Source: Phialocephala subalpina
Taxonomy: Eukaryota; Ascomycota; Leotiomycetes; Helotiales; Mollisiaceae
Direction of reading: 5' to 3'
Assembly (NCBI GenBank): GCA_900073065.1
Contig: FJOG01000007.1
Span: 502,696 to 566,695, forward strand
Length of the DNA stretch: 64,000 bases
Shown: one piece after another, positions 22,889-34,737 of the stretch
Position numbering within the stretch: position 1 is the first letter of the stretch
Layout of the letters: each line of letters starts with the position of its first letter
Notes under the pieces: generated by a model
The model's database searches: none
What the model was told of the DNA's origin: nothing
Seen by the model: only the letters and a program-made list of their open reading frames with translations
Translations under genes and position numbers: made by a program

Positions 22889-24296
22889 AGATTATAGTTG
22901 ATAGGCTGGAGGAAGAAAGACCGAGTGATGCCTCCATCATGTAGGAAGGGTAATAATTAATTTTAGTCCATTGTCTGTCTTCTTCCCGAGTCTTTTCAGC
23001 TAGCGATGATGGTGAGGGTTTTGGTTCTTCTGTCGTTTTTGGCGCAGACTTTGGAGAGCCGAGATCGTAGGAGCGTAAAAGAAATGTGGAAAAGCGCCAC
23101 ATCACCTCGAAATCATGTATCGACGTAGTTGCAATATTCACATGTGAGATCCAGCTTGAAGTCCCTATCTTCTTCTACTTTACCACGGGCACGTTTTGGT
23201 GGCTTCTTCGGCTATTTAGCCCTACTTGTCTTCAACTTCGAAGAGAGAGAGGAGGGAGTCTTGAGAGAACATCGTAAATTTTGGAGGTCTGGCAGGTATT
23301 TGGGGAAGATGAAGATGGGAAGAGTGTTGATCGCTGTGAATGAAATAGGTGTTAGTGAGTTTGATCATTGAATGGGCTTTGCACTATGTGCTCACTTGTG
23401 TCGCGAATAGAGCAGCTAATTAGAGTCGGTGACAAGGCGTCTTTGAGTGGGGATGATAAGATTGTTCGATGAACTCCGAATAGCAATGTTTGATTTGAGG
23501 TAGGTGTGGAAGAATTGTGATGGGACACGTCCCATGCACTGCCTTTAACCCTCAGATCAATAATGCAGATTGAGAATTAGAATGTGTATTTCGCCGCCTT
23601 TAGCGGCGAGCGGAGGTCCTTTGGGTTGCATTGATTTCCAGGCTTGAGATTCCCAGAAGTAGCTAATGTATCACGTACAAAACATCTCACTCCGTAATAT
23701 TTTTTGCTCATAGCATATGCTTTCCCTGAACAAGTTTAGGTTAAAGGCACCTCCTGCCGCATCCATCTTCCATTCTTGACAACATTTACGACATCCTCCT
23801 CTGAATCTTCCACCACGCGAGAACTCGGCGCGTTCCATTGTCGACACGAAACGCCAGAAAGTCGCAGGCCTCAAGACGCAAAGGGCAGCATCAACCGTCA
23901 ACAATACCCCTCTTCTGCCTGATTGACTCACGCGACCCTTGCCACTTTCAAGATTATCTTCGACATCACTTCTACCACACAAGAAATTGACGCGTTACGT
24001 TGTCAACACGAAATACTAGGTGACCGAAAGGCTGCGAAGCGTGAATATTAAGCAGCTTCCACCAACGAGTCCACCCTCACGCCTCCACATCATCCTCGAA
24101 TCACGTGCACTTTCACCAAGAGAAGAATTTAAGGACCTGTTTCCTCCCCCAATTTTCAATACAAGCGTCAACCTCCGCCAATTATCAACGCAAACTCTGT
24201 CTGCGAAATCTCTGCAAGCGCCAGGCGAAAGTTCTGAACAATCTCCCAACAACGGACATATCTGTCGACGAAGCTATTCGAATTGAGAGCGACGCA
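22889..24296. other. Intergenic region between 2EXR copies B and C
   Basis: No supported gene on either strand; open frames are short and lack features. Confidence 0.35.
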
Positions 24297-25160
24297 ATGG
24301 CCTTCAACAAAGCCGCCGATTCTGGACAGCGATTGGAAGTTCTGCCAAGAGATACAGGCAAAAATGTCGACCACAACGATACCATCAAAGCAAATCCCTC
24401 TTATGAAGTCTCTGCTGCTGAATAGCAACCGGATTTTGCAGAAGGCAGGACGAGCAAAGACTTTGACGACTTCCAACTCTTTCCACGACTTCCAATCGAG
24501 CTACGGCTCAGCATTTGGCGCCTTTCGTTTCCTGAAGCCCGGCATGTGAGCTTGGATACCGGTTTCGGCGGCGATAGTTCTATATGGGTGCATTCTTTTC
24601 GCGAAAATGTCGAGCATCCTCTACCTATCACGCTACATATCAACCATGAGAGTAGAGCTGAAACCTTGCGTCATTATACAATTCTCTTTATTGGCGATCT
24701 ACCAAGGTTTCAGAATACAGAGAAGCGATTTGATCGGCCGTGCTGGTTTGATCTATCTCGAGATTCATTGTGGTTGGAGGCCGAAGGTCTGGAGTCTCTG
24801 GACTACGATGATACGACATGGATTGACGAATTTCTGGATCTCATCAACGGAAAGGCCGTGGGAGGGACGGCATCGATCCGTATACTGGAAATGAGGCATT
24901 CCAATTGGGAAAAATGCACGGACTTCTCAGATATTTGGAATGAAGGTACGGCTAAGTCTAGAAAGAGAGGTCTCGAGTGGTTCCATGGGTTGGATAAGCT
25001 CATATTGACAAGTGATAATATCTTTGTTGGCAGTCATCATGCCATCGAGAAGAATGTCAAAGGCTGGTATCAGAAATATCGAGCAAACGAGCCAACCTGC
25101 CGTATTCCAGAGATCACTGTCAGAGAGTCGTCGAAACCCCCTAAGTATGGAATCCTGTGA
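24297..25160 (+). pseudogene. 2EXR-family gene copy C, nearly intact (single TAG)
   Basis: This is the best preserved member. From ATG 24297 the frame reads MAFNKAADSGQRLEVLP, meets TAG at 24423-24425, and continues in frame to the 2EXR helix (FPRLPIELRLSIWRLSFPEA). It then gives HVSLDTGFGGD, INHESRAETLRHYTILF, RPCWFDLSRDSLWLEA, GLEWFHGLDKLIL and ending KPPKYGIL. Without the stop it would be about 287 residues. No ATG lies between the TAG and the 2EXR helix, so a downstream start would lose the domain. No convincing intron removes the TAG. A CAG-to-TAG change is the simplest explanation; a sequencing error would make this a live gene. Family function is unknown. Confidence 0.75.
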
Positions 25161-25692
25161 TAAGAAGCAGAGTTCAACACACACTTGGGGCATCGCTTCA
25201 TGCTACAGGCGTATGGAGGAACATATAGACCACACACAGAGTCCTTGCATTTACAACATGCTGAATTTGGGTGGGCGAAGCTGTCTTCATCACTTCATTT
25301 GCCCGGGCAAAGAATTCAAACGGGAATGTTCGTGAAGAACCTGAGATCTTCCACATCAAATGTAGTCGTTTGAACTTGGGTAGAATCAAAAGAAAAGCTT
25401 CTCCCTTTGAACTCGAATTCCGGCGCCGCCTTTGTGACAGGTATTCGTGATTCGGTTCTTCAGGCTTTCAATACTATAAATACAGCGCCTTCAGGGTTGT
25501 ATCGCCTGGTTCTCCCAAAGCTCTACCGTTGAATTTATAGCGTGCCAAAGCCCTGCCGTGCGCTGGGCTTCTAAGCGAGGGTCGTGCATAGCCCCACATC
25601 GCGCCTTCCTCTTCTTTCAACATCTTCCTCCTCCAACATCGTCCGAGAAATTGCATGTCAGCGCGTTGATTTCCATAGCAGGTATACCTTGC

Positions 25693-26825
25693 ATGCAGAA
25701 GCACAGAGGATCCTCTCACGTCAACCTACTAAAAGCTCACCCGATATCGATCTTCCTCCATCAACAACGAACTCGAGCGCAACTGTCTACAGATAGCGTC
25801 CAAAAGCACGAAGAAGGAACATCTACGGCATATCGAAAGCCTTTTGTCAACCTATCCTTCAACTCCGTCCTCGACCACTATCTACCCGAGTACCCTCTGC
25901 GCAAGCTCTTGCGCTTCCTCGTCCTAACGATGGATAACACTCCGCAAGAACTATCCCGAGCATTGATTCCATCTCTGACTTCTGCGACAGATCGAAAGTG
26001 CGACGATTCGTCAGTCTTTGCAAACGAACTCCCTGACCCTGATCAGCAACTATATCTCCAGCTCGGGCAGGATTTGGATCAGTTAGACTTGTTTCCTAAC
26101 CTCCCGGTCTAGCTCGGAGTCAAAATTTGGTGCCTTATGTTCCCTCGAGCCCGACATATGTGTTTAGATACAGGCTATGGAATTGTGAGCGATACCCTCA
26201 GGGTGAACGGTATGCCTGGCGAGCCTCCTCTCCATATCCGCAACGAAATGCTCAAGGGTGATGGAAACGATATTACACGGTCACTGAATCTACCAATCAC
26301 ATTGCATATCAGCCAGGAAAGTAGAGCCTAGACATTACGTTATTACGTTGATGTCTTCAGAGTGATGTACAAGGGTTCAAGCAGGATCTGCCACAAGCCC
26401 ATGATATGCCGTTCTGTTTACTTCAAGCCAGGAGTCTCTGTGGATCAAATATCCCCTTGGCGATTACGAAGGCAAAGAAAGGCTGGAACAGCCGATGGCT
26501 GGAGTATCTCAACCAGAAATTGCCAGGAGGACTAGCATCAGTTCGATGTCTACAGGTCTTCCAATACAAGGACCGCAAATTCCTCGACTTCGGCGATCTT
26601 TGGGGTGGCAAATCAAGGACTGGAAGAGGGGGTCTCGAATGGTTTCACGGGCTGAAGCAAATCATTATCTCGACACGGAGAAGCCCTGTGAAACGGAAGA
26701 AGAGCGAGCGACAGGTGAAGGATTGGTACCAACAATATAAAGGACGGGTACCCGAGTGCCAGATTCCCCAGATTATCATTGAGTCTACGATCTCTCCAAA
26801 CCCACAATTTTGGGCTTTGGAGTAA
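25693..26825 (+). pseudogene. 2EXR-family gene copy D, stops and frameshifts
   Basis: The frame from ATG 25693 (or 25930) carries the leader module ANELPDPDQQLYLQLG and reaches DLFPNLPV, then TAG at 26110. It goes on LGVKIWCLMFPRARHMCLD in the same frame. A second TAG falls inside ESRA-TLRYY (about 26329). Around 26400-26490 the reading frame changes at least once (SLWIKYPLGDYEGKE is in a different frame from its neighbours). It then runs open as RWLEYLNQKLPGG, GGLEWFHGLKQIII and QIPQIIIESTIS to 26825. Compared with copies C and E this region has an extra 30 or so residues after LDTGYG. Clearly non-functional as written. Confidence 0.75.
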
Positions 26826-27467
26826 GACGTAGCACGGTCTCGACCAATGAGGTTCAATGAAGTTTCGTGCTCTTACATTAAAACCATAGGATTGGCATCC
26901 AAGATTCTAGTGTTGAGGTGTTATGGAATACTGTAGAGTGTGTTATATGGTGGCCTTTGGGGCGTTGCTCTTCAGGAGTCTGTTCCCGTTGGGTCTGGCA
27001 AACTATCAAAGCCATCAATTCATAATTGAGAACAACAACGATGAGCCAACTCCTCCAAAATCATTTGAAAACATGCACAACTTTGATATTCCTATACTTG
27101 GCTGAGACACGTGGGACATATCCCATTTTCCTGCAAAGTCATACCCCAAGAAAGTTTCAAATGTGTGTTCCCCCTCACCTTCAACTTTCGACACGGCCAT
27201 TATTATAATTTCCCTGCAAATGTAGGGTATCAATTCATCAAGAGAGGGGCGTTTAAAGGAGGGACATTCAAGAGATGGTCGATCACATGATAGGGTTCTC
27301 GCTTATTATCCAGAACTAAACTTCCTTCCTTCCTTCCTCGAGAACTTTCTTCCCTCATACACAACCGCTTCTCGGAACAGAACTCAAATTTCGATTAATC
27401 ACTACTTGAATTTCGCATGCAGCTGTCCCCAAAGGACGTGCAAGACTTGCGCGCACAGGCGACATAG
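26826..27467. other. Intergenic region between 2EXR copies D and E
   Basis: About 640 bp without a supported gene. A short run of TTCC units sits near 27326. Nothing else is visible. Confidence 0.35.
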
Positions 27468-28454
27468 ATGAACATCAACGAACGAGAATCCTACGCTGGA
27501 GAATTCGAAGCGAAGCAGAGCGGCAACGCCAACGTCATCGAAGCAGAACTCCTCTCGAAAAACTTACATGCGAGTGTCATCCAAGCGCCATCTACTCAAT
27601 GCGTACCCTCAATCGAGACAATGGACCAGTCTATCTTCAAGATCGTCCCCGTATTGCTCGAGGACTCCACCGCAGTCTTCTCGGTCTTCGAAAATGAACT
27701 GCCCGACCGCGATCAGGTTCTCTATATTCAATTAGGAAAAGACCTCGATATCTTTGAACGCTTCTCCAAGCTTCCGATCGAGATTCGACTCAGGATCTGG
27801 CGCTTCACCTTCCCCAACGACCGTCATATGTGCATGGACACGGAAAGCTCGATCTCCCACTCTTCGTACAAACCTTAGTTCCGTCACCACATAAATCGAT
27901 GTCTCCCAATAGCCCTCCACATCAACACAGAGAGTAGATCGGAGCTCTACGCCACTATGTTATTCTTTACCAGTGTGACGTCTCACCGCCATTGAGAAAG
28001 ACTTATGGCCGTCGTCCCGATAAGGAAGAAGTCTGCGAAAGGCCCCTCTGCATCAGTTTTACAAGAGACTCAGTGTGGATTGATCCTAGCCCATGTCCAA
28101 CCGGAAGACTCCCTTGGTGCAATGAATGGATGGAATATATCGATAAAAATGCCCCTAGCGGGACGAATTCAATACACTCACTCGAGATCTTCGACGTGGC
28201 ACGACCCAGAACACATGGAAACTATTGGGGGTGACAATAAGGGGAAAAGCCGGGGTGGGCTCGAATGGTTTCATAACCTGCAGACGCTCCGTGTCAGGTC
28301 GAATTGTAAAGGACTGACGGAAAGACGAGTAGAGGAAACGGAGGAGAGAATATGAGATTGGTACATAAGCTATCAAGGACTGGAACCTCAATGTCGCATT
28401 CCTAGCATTACTGTCGAGAGCTATGGACCACCACAATGGCGAGCCCTGGAGTAG
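27468..28454 (+). pseudogene. 2EXR-family gene copy E, frameshifted
   Basis: ATG 27468 opens a 136-codon frame with the leader module ENELPDRDQVLYIQLGKDL and a perfect 2EXR helix (FSKLPIEIRLRIWRFTFP), stopped by TAG at 27876. The same frame continues through IALHINTESRSEL, after which a small indel moves coding to another frame (LRHYVILYQCDVSPP, RPLCISFTRDSVWIDP, WMEYIDKNAPSGTNSIHSLE). Near 28230 it returns (GGLEWFHNLQTLRV, DWYISYQGLEPQCRIPSI) with one more stop near 28353, and ends at TAG 28452. The N-terminal 136-residue piece could still be made and would contain the entire 2EXR helix. Confidence 0.75.
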
Positions 28455-29460
28455 GAGGTGGGAAAGCCTGTCTGGATGAAGATTTGCAAATCTCCATCTT
28501 CTTACAAACATACTTCATGAACCTCGGCGGAATCTTCTTCTTTTGTGGTTTCACGAATGCTCAACATTTGGCTGGAGATTGCAGAAAATGGGTTGTCGCC
28601 TCAAATTATTCCTACCAGGACTTCAACGGGATATGCAGACGAACTTGAAGACCTCGAATGAACATGCACCTTCTATAGAATTATATGACGCTGCTAATAC
28701 TGTATTCGAGTACCTGTAAGATTGTGATTATCTAATTTGCTAATTACACAGAAAATCAATAGAATTATTCGCACTTGCTAATTTTGCTTCCATACAAATC
28801 GATCCTCGTACTTCACCAATGTTCAGAAGTTTGTTTAGGCGCCTAACCATTTACTAACCTATCGTTACGATTTTTGTTAGCGAAAATCCCAAAGTATTTG
28901 GTTCTTTTGTTAGCTATGAGATCATTTAAGATTCTTCAAAAACATGTCAGATACCTTCTCAGGAGAGAGGAAAGAGCTGGTCACTTTGCCTAAGCCTCTA
29001 AGGCACTCGGACAGAGCTCTAAACATGGCAAGTAGCAAGTGCTTCATTTCCCACAATTCCTTCCTTTCAAGTTCAAGTCGTGAGTTTATAGTTCTTGTCG
29101 GCGATGAAAGAATGCAAGTCCAGTTGATACAGAGTTATTTCGATGCTTGCAACTATTAGTATCTTCTCCTGTATAATGCATTCGCCATTTGACGTTGAGT
29201 TCTTTCTCTTTTAATCCTCGAACTGGAATTATTCTTTGTTGCTCATGTCAATTTCCTCCTAGCAGCGTCGTGCAGGGGACGCTGTGGAAGCTGGTGCCTG
29301 GCGTGCCTCGCGTTTCATGATTGGTAGACAGAGCGCTTTCGCTCCGACGCGAGAAAATAACCTTATAAACTCTTTCCCCGAGTGCCCACTACCTATTTCG
29401 CGTTGACCTTAGACATTAAGACACGATCAGAAAAGTTCACAAACACCATCTCCGGCAAAC
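28455..29460. other. Intergenic region upstream of the methyltransferase
   Basis: An ATG-initiated 71-codon frame at 28944-29159 has no recognisable features and is probably chance. A TTATAAAC motif near 29361, about 100 bp before the next ATG, is a reasonable TATA element for the methyltransferase gene. Confidence 0.4.
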
Positions 29461-30445
29461 ATGGCGCAACATAGCCAACCAAGCAATTACACGCAAGGCC
29501 ACTCCAACCATACCATCTCAACCCACCTGTTACGCACAGCCGAGTCAGATGCCGCCTTCCTCCTACCGTACATCAAGAAGGGAGACCACATCCTTGATGT
29601 TGGCTGTGGACCTGGCACCATGTATGTCAAATTCTTCCCTTGAAGAAATTTCCAGAGCCGGACTCTTCGCAAGTACTGTGAACTCGGCTCCTCAGCTCCC
29701 AGACTCCCAAATCATACTTCAAATCTCATACTGACTTATCTGTAGCACCATGGGCTTGGCTAAGTATGCCAGCGAAGGTACGACAGTCGGCATTGATATC
29801 TCAACAGATGTCTTGCAAAAGGCGAAAACATTGGCAGCCGAAGCCAACGTCCCTACCGAAGGGCCAGGCTCCGTCGTCTTCGAGGAAGGTAACGTCTTGG
29901 AGAGGCTTGCCTATCCCGACGATACATTCGATATCGTCTACTGCGCCCATCTCTTCGGGCATCTACCGCCGCCTGACATGCCACTCCGGGCGTTAGCTGA
30001 GATCCGACGCGTCCTTAAGCCGGGCGGTATTCTGGCCACACGCGATGCGGCGGCCCAGCACTTTTACCCACGGACCTTCGATCTCGACCGGTTGTGGGTG
30101 CAAAATATGAACCGGGTAATATCATTGCAGAAGGGGGTGCCAGACGCAGACCCCACGGGGACGAGAATGCCGGCTCTGTTTCGCAGCGCTGGCTTTGATG
30201 CTGACGGGGGCAAGGTCCGCGTCGGTGCTGGAACCCTGGTGTATTCGGGACCGGAAACTAGAAAGTGGTTGGCCGGGCGCGCTGCGGGCCAGCTGAAGCT
30301 GGGAGATCCTTTTCGCCAGGCCTGGTTGGATGCTGGCATTACTGAAGGTGAGATCCAGGAGACGGTTCTTGCGGCGGAGAAATGGGCTGAGACGGAGGAT
30401 GCTTGGTTTGCGTCGCTGCAGTGCGAAATGCTTGCGTGGAAGTAA
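29461..30445 (+). CDS. Class I SAM-dependent methyltransferase (UbiE/Methyltransf_11-25 type)
   Basis: Two exons (29461-29621, 29746-30445; 124-bp intron, GTATGT donor, CTGTAG acceptor) give 286 residues. The SAM-binding motif I is HILDVGCGPGT, completed across the splice as ITMGLAKYA. Motif II acid is in TVGIDISTDVL, the motif for the adenine-side acid is in VVFEEGNVL, and motif IV/post-I is FDIVYCAHLFGHLP. A post-motif LRALAEIRRVLKPGGIL is typical of UbiE-like enzymes. There is no signal peptide, so it is cytosolic. The substrate cannot be read from the sequence; similar fungal enzymes methylate small metabolites. It is intact and more GC-rich than the broken 2EXR copies on both sides, so it appears to be under selection. 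No biosynthetic core enzyme is adjacent. Confidence 0.9.
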
Positions 30446-31269
30446 GTGACTGAACGAGGCTTTGATATCAACGTAGATAAAGCATAAAAACTTTTGCTGA
30501 TGCTCCTTTTCCTTTTGCGTGCCATTGTGAAACATGCAACGAGTGCTTCGTTCTTGATGCTTCTATTCAAGTCTCGCGGAACTTCACGAGCCTCTCGAGT
30601 TAGGAAGTGTGTGGCTGCACACATCTACTCTCCTCATCCCACTATCCCTCCATTCCCTTTTAAAGCCTTGGCCTCACATCAACTAAAGTGGAAATCCTTC
30701 GGAATTCAACAGCATTGTTTCTCAGCCATACGAAAGTTAATGGGGAGTTCTAAACGCAGATATGATCAACAAGCAAATAAGAACGAGCGATGGTATAAAT
30801 TGCAGTGGTCTTAGAGAGGAGTTTCGAACTGGTCCCTCTTTCATCATTCACCGGTTACCTGATAGCACAAAAGATATTACTTGGGCTCACTATGAAAGTG
30901 ACACCTATCTCAACTCTAGATTGGATGATAGATTTGCATTCACAAGAAGCAAGCCTACCTAGTTACGCAAGGTGCATAAGCGAGACCGCTCAAGCACCTC
31001 CTCTCCTTCCTTCCAAATATTCAACCTCAACTCCGTACCATCGCGAATCAACGCCAATCAACTCACCGATACCTGATATTTCGGGGCCTCCGCGCAAAAA
31101 CCACCAAGAATTCTGCGCAGTTACCCAACTGGTGGTCCCACATCAGAATTGTTTTCGAATCCAACTTCGCGACTTCGAAGCCGACCCACTGTTTTGCGTA
31201 CATAACTACCAATCTTACGCCTGCGAGCACCAAAAGAACACCCCCGATCAAGCTTGCTGTCCTCTCCAG
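30446..31269. other. Intergenic region before 2EXR copy F
   Basis: An open frame runs from about 30805 into copy F, but its first 150 codons have no recognisable features and resemble the leader frames seen upstream of the other copies. No separate gene is supported. Confidence 0.35.
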
Positions 31270-31871
31270 ATGCCTCCCGGAAAATTATCCAGAATGAAGA
31301 GTCCATCGCAAGAATCCTGCGAAGTGTCGCTCCCGAATTCCGCCTCCTCAACGCTCGAGGGTTTCGAAGAACACAACCTCACGATTTTCACCAGCGAGCT
31401 CCCTAATCCCGACTAATATCTCTATCTGTAGCTTGGTAAGGACTCGGGCAAGTTAGAGCTCTTCCCGAAGCTTCCGATTGAGCTGCGCATTAGAATCTGG
31501 CGTTTCACCTTTTCTAAAGGTCGGCACGTGAATCTGCATACAGGTTACGGCATACAGGTTACGGTGTAGACAGCGATGATTTCACGGGATGGCATACCAA
31601 GTTCAAGGAACGTCCGTTACCGATGACATTAGGCATCAATAGCGAGAGTAGGGCCGAGACATTACGCGACTATACAATTCTATTCCAAGGCGGCGTCCCC
31701 GGCCTCAAGCCAGAGTTAGACCCGTGCTGTGATAGGCCATTCTGCTTCACTGCAACTCGAGACTCTTCATGGATCAAACCTATGGTATACTGCGCGGTGG
31801 ACGGTCCTCGGTGGATCGATCGATGGCTAGAAAACCTCAATTACAAAATTCCAGGAGGCTCAAATAGCTGA
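31270..31871 (+). pseudogene. 2EXR-family gene copy F, 14-bp duplication and truncated
   Basis: The frame from ATG 31270 reaches the leader module as TSELPNPD, TAA (31414), YLYL, TAG (31429), LGKD. Both stops fall where other copies have Gln, so CAA-to-TAA and CAG-to-TAG. The 2EXR helix follows intact (FPKLPIELRIRIWRFTFSKG). A 14-bp tandem duplication (CATACAGGTTACGG, 31537-31550 and 31551-31564) then shifts the frame. After it the sequence is coding-like again: INSESRAETLRDYTILFQGG, DRPFCFTATRDSSWIKP, WIDRWLENLNYKIPGG, then TGA at 31869. The last third of the family (GLEWFHGL block onward) is absent. Confidence 0.75.
31537..31564. repeat. 14-bp tandem duplication in 2EXR copy F
   Basis: Two adjacent copies of CATACAGGTTACGG. 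Removing one restores the ancestral reading frame of the surrounding gene, so this duplication is a specific inactivating event. Confidence 0.9.
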
Positions 31872-32321
31872 TACCGTTGGGCAAAAGGGTCTTTTAGGAT
31901 TAATGTAGAAAGAAGCGAACATGAAAATAAAGCAAGCATAGAAGCCTTCGGAATCTCAAAGTCTAAAACAACTTCCATACAAGGTGCGGATTGAATGAGC
32001 GTGTTTCTCATTGCCGTTCGAAGAAGGAAGCCTACCCCCGCACTTACCCCTCCTTAGTAAGCACCCCTATCTTGACATGAAGCTTGTACCTTCCTTCATC
32101 CAAAAAATATTCAATTCCAGGATAGGAAGCTCCGGCACTCATAATGGCCCGAGATCTACCTTGTTCCTGCATGCGCAACGTTGTAATGCCTATCCAATGA
32201 CGCAGGTCAGATAATCAAATATAGGTAAGAATTACCCCGCGCCTAATCTCGCCTGGGGACGGACTTCATCAACATTGACAACCTCATTCATCATCTCTAC
32301 CACTCAATCCATTCTTTCAAC
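31872..32321. other. Promoter region of the GH92 gene
   Basis: 450 bp with no supported gene. No homology to the missing C-terminal part of 2EXR copy F is visible here. Confidence 0.4.
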
Positions 32322-34737
32322 ATGCTGAACTTGCTCAATAGCTTCCTCCTCGTCGCATATCTCTCCATCGGTATATCCGCTCAAAACACAAACTTCGATC
32401 CCCTAAAATACGTCAACCAACTAATCGGCACCAACAATGGCGGAAATGTCTTCGCAGGTGCCACCCTCCCCTACGGCATGGCCAAAGCAGTCGCCGACGT
32501 CGACGGCCAGAACACAGCCGGATTCTCAACCGACGGCTCTAACGTAACCGGCTTCTCACACATGCATGATTCCGGCACAGGCGGGAACCCTTCATTGGGA
32601 AACTTTCCTCTCTTCCCACAATTCTGTGATGAAGATGTTGTTGATAATTGTAATTTTCTGGGAGCAGGGAGAGCGACGCAATATGTGAATGAGAGTGTGG
32701 TTGCGACTCCGGGGTATTTTGCATTGGAGTTGGTGAGTGGGGTGAAGGCGGAGATGACGGTCAGTGAACATGCTGCGTTGTATCATTTTACTTTCCCACC
32801 CAATCGAACAACGAGGAATGGAACGGCGTTTTCTCCATTGATTCTTTTAGACCTCACAGATCTGAGTGCGAGTCGACAGAATGCTACGATTTCTGTTGAT
32901 GAGAAATCGGGGAGGATGATGGGGAATGGGACATTCATCCCGAGTTTCGGGGGTGGGAGTTTTATGCTTCATTTCTGTGCAGACTTTGCTGGCTCGACGA
33001 TCAAAGATAATGGGATCTGGGTCAACAATCGTGCTGGAACAGAGCCGAAAGAGCTGTTTGTCACGAGAGGCATCAATCTTTTCTACATCGAAGCAGGAGC
33101 TTGGATACGTTTCGACCCTACAGAGAGCAACGAGATTAGCGCAAGAGTTGGAGTAAGTTTCATCAGTCCCGAGAAAGCTTGCCAGAATGCAGAGACAGAA
33201 ATCCCTGGGCCAACTTGGGATTTCGAAGGACTGAAAACGAATGCTGAAAGTACGTGGAGGGAAAAATTGAGCGGAGTGTCGATCGAGATTGGAGGTGCGG
33301 ATGAGAATCTCTTGACGAATTTCTACAGTGCTATGTATAGGACAATGATGTCTCCCCAAAATTATACGGGTGAGAACCCACTTTGGGGCAGTACTGAGCC
33401 ATACTACGATTCTTTCTACTGGTAAGTAGCCTCTTCCGTCGTTTGAAGTGCAGGTTTGACAAGACAGCATCTGGGACGCATTCCGCTCCCAGCTCCCCTT
33501 CCTAACCATCATCGACCCCATCAGCCTCTCAGAGATGGTCCGCTCCCTCCTAGACACCTATCTCCACCTCGGCTGGCTTCCAGACTGCCGCATGAGTCTC
33601 TGCAAAGGCTTCACACAAGGTGGCAGCAACGCAGACGTAGTCCTCGCCGACGCATACGTCAAGAACCTCACTGGCATAGACTGGAACCTCGCTTTACGTG
33701 CAGTAATCAACGACGCCGAAAATGAGCCTCTAGACTGGTCTAACGAGGGTCGTGGCGGTTTGCAATCTTGGAAGAAATACAACTATATACCGTATCTGGA
33801 TTATGACTACCTCGGGTTCGGGACGAATTCTCGCAGCATCTCAAGAACGCTAGAATATTCTTATGATGATTACTGCGTCTCTATCCTCTCAAAGGCTCTC
33901 GGACTTGCAAATTACACAACTTATTTGGCGAGGTCGGGGAATTGGCAGAATTTATACAAGGATGATATGAGGAGTGTCATAAATGGAAACGACACAGGCT
34001 TCACCGGCTTCCTACAACCAAAATACCTAAACGGAACATGGGGTTACCAAGATCCTATTCTCTGCTCGCCCTTAGACTCCTTCTGCTCTTTGACGAGTAA
34101 TCCACAAGAAACATTCGAAGACTCAATCTGGGAGTATCAATTTTTCGTTCCTCACGATATTGCAACCCTCATCACCCAACTCGGCGGACCTGATGCGTTC
34201 ATCGATCGACTTGACTTTCTGCATGAGAGCGGATTAACGGATATTGGGAACGAGCCTAGTTTTCTGACGTGCTTTTTGTATCACTATGCTGGTCGTCCAG
34301 CTCTCTCCGCACAGAGAGTACGAACATACATCCCCGACTTCTTCAACACCTCCACAACCGGCCTTCCAGGAAACGACGACACAGGAGCCATGGCATCTTT
34401 CACGGCATTCTGTTTGTCAGGACTCTTTCCAAACCCGGGACAGAATGTGTACTTCATCACCCCACCATTTTTCGAAAGTATCAGTTTTACCAATCCACTG
34501 AATGGGAAGGTGAGCACGATTCGGAATGTCAACTTTGATCCGGAAGTGGATCAGTATATTCAGAGCGCGACGCTCAATGGAGGAAATTGGACGAGGAATT
34601 GGATTGGGCATGAATTCTTTAGTGAGGGTTGGACGTTGGAGTTGACGCTGGGAGGGAATGAGAGTGCGTGGGGAACGGGGGATGGGGATGTGCCGCCTAG
34701 TGTTAGCACGAGCAGCATGGCGAGTATGATGTTTTAA
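32322..34737 (+). CDS. Secreted GH92 alpha-mannosidase
   Basis: Exo-acting, calcium-dependent alpha-mannosidase of family GH92, trimming mannose from N-glycans or mannoproteins outside the cell. Exons 32322-33421 and 33468-34737 (46-bp intron) give 789 residues, usual for the family. Signal peptide about 1-20 (MLNLLNSFLLVAYLSIGISA). Family landmarks in order: DPLKYVNQLIGTNNGGNVF, GATLPYGMAK, the GFSHMHDSGTGG loop, DAFRSQLPFLTIIDP at the second domain, GGSNADVVLADAY, the catalytic-acid loop IGNEPSF, YHYAGRP, and the general-base/Ca region GNDDTGAMASF. Many N-x-S/T sites fit secretion. A Ser/Met-rich tail ends the protein. Intact and probably functional. Gene order with the secreted S53 peptidase downstream (same strand, about 0.8 kb apart) suggests a small group of extracellular hydrolases. 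Confidence 0.93.

Noticed and set aside
29461..30445. A secondary-metabolite gene cluster around the methyltransferase
   Set aside because: No polyketide synthase, NRPS, terpene cyclase, P450 or pathway regulator is present within the window near it.
33456..33725. Plus-strand Arg/Pro-rich frame inside GH92
   Set aside because: Out-of-frame shadow of GH92 exon 2.
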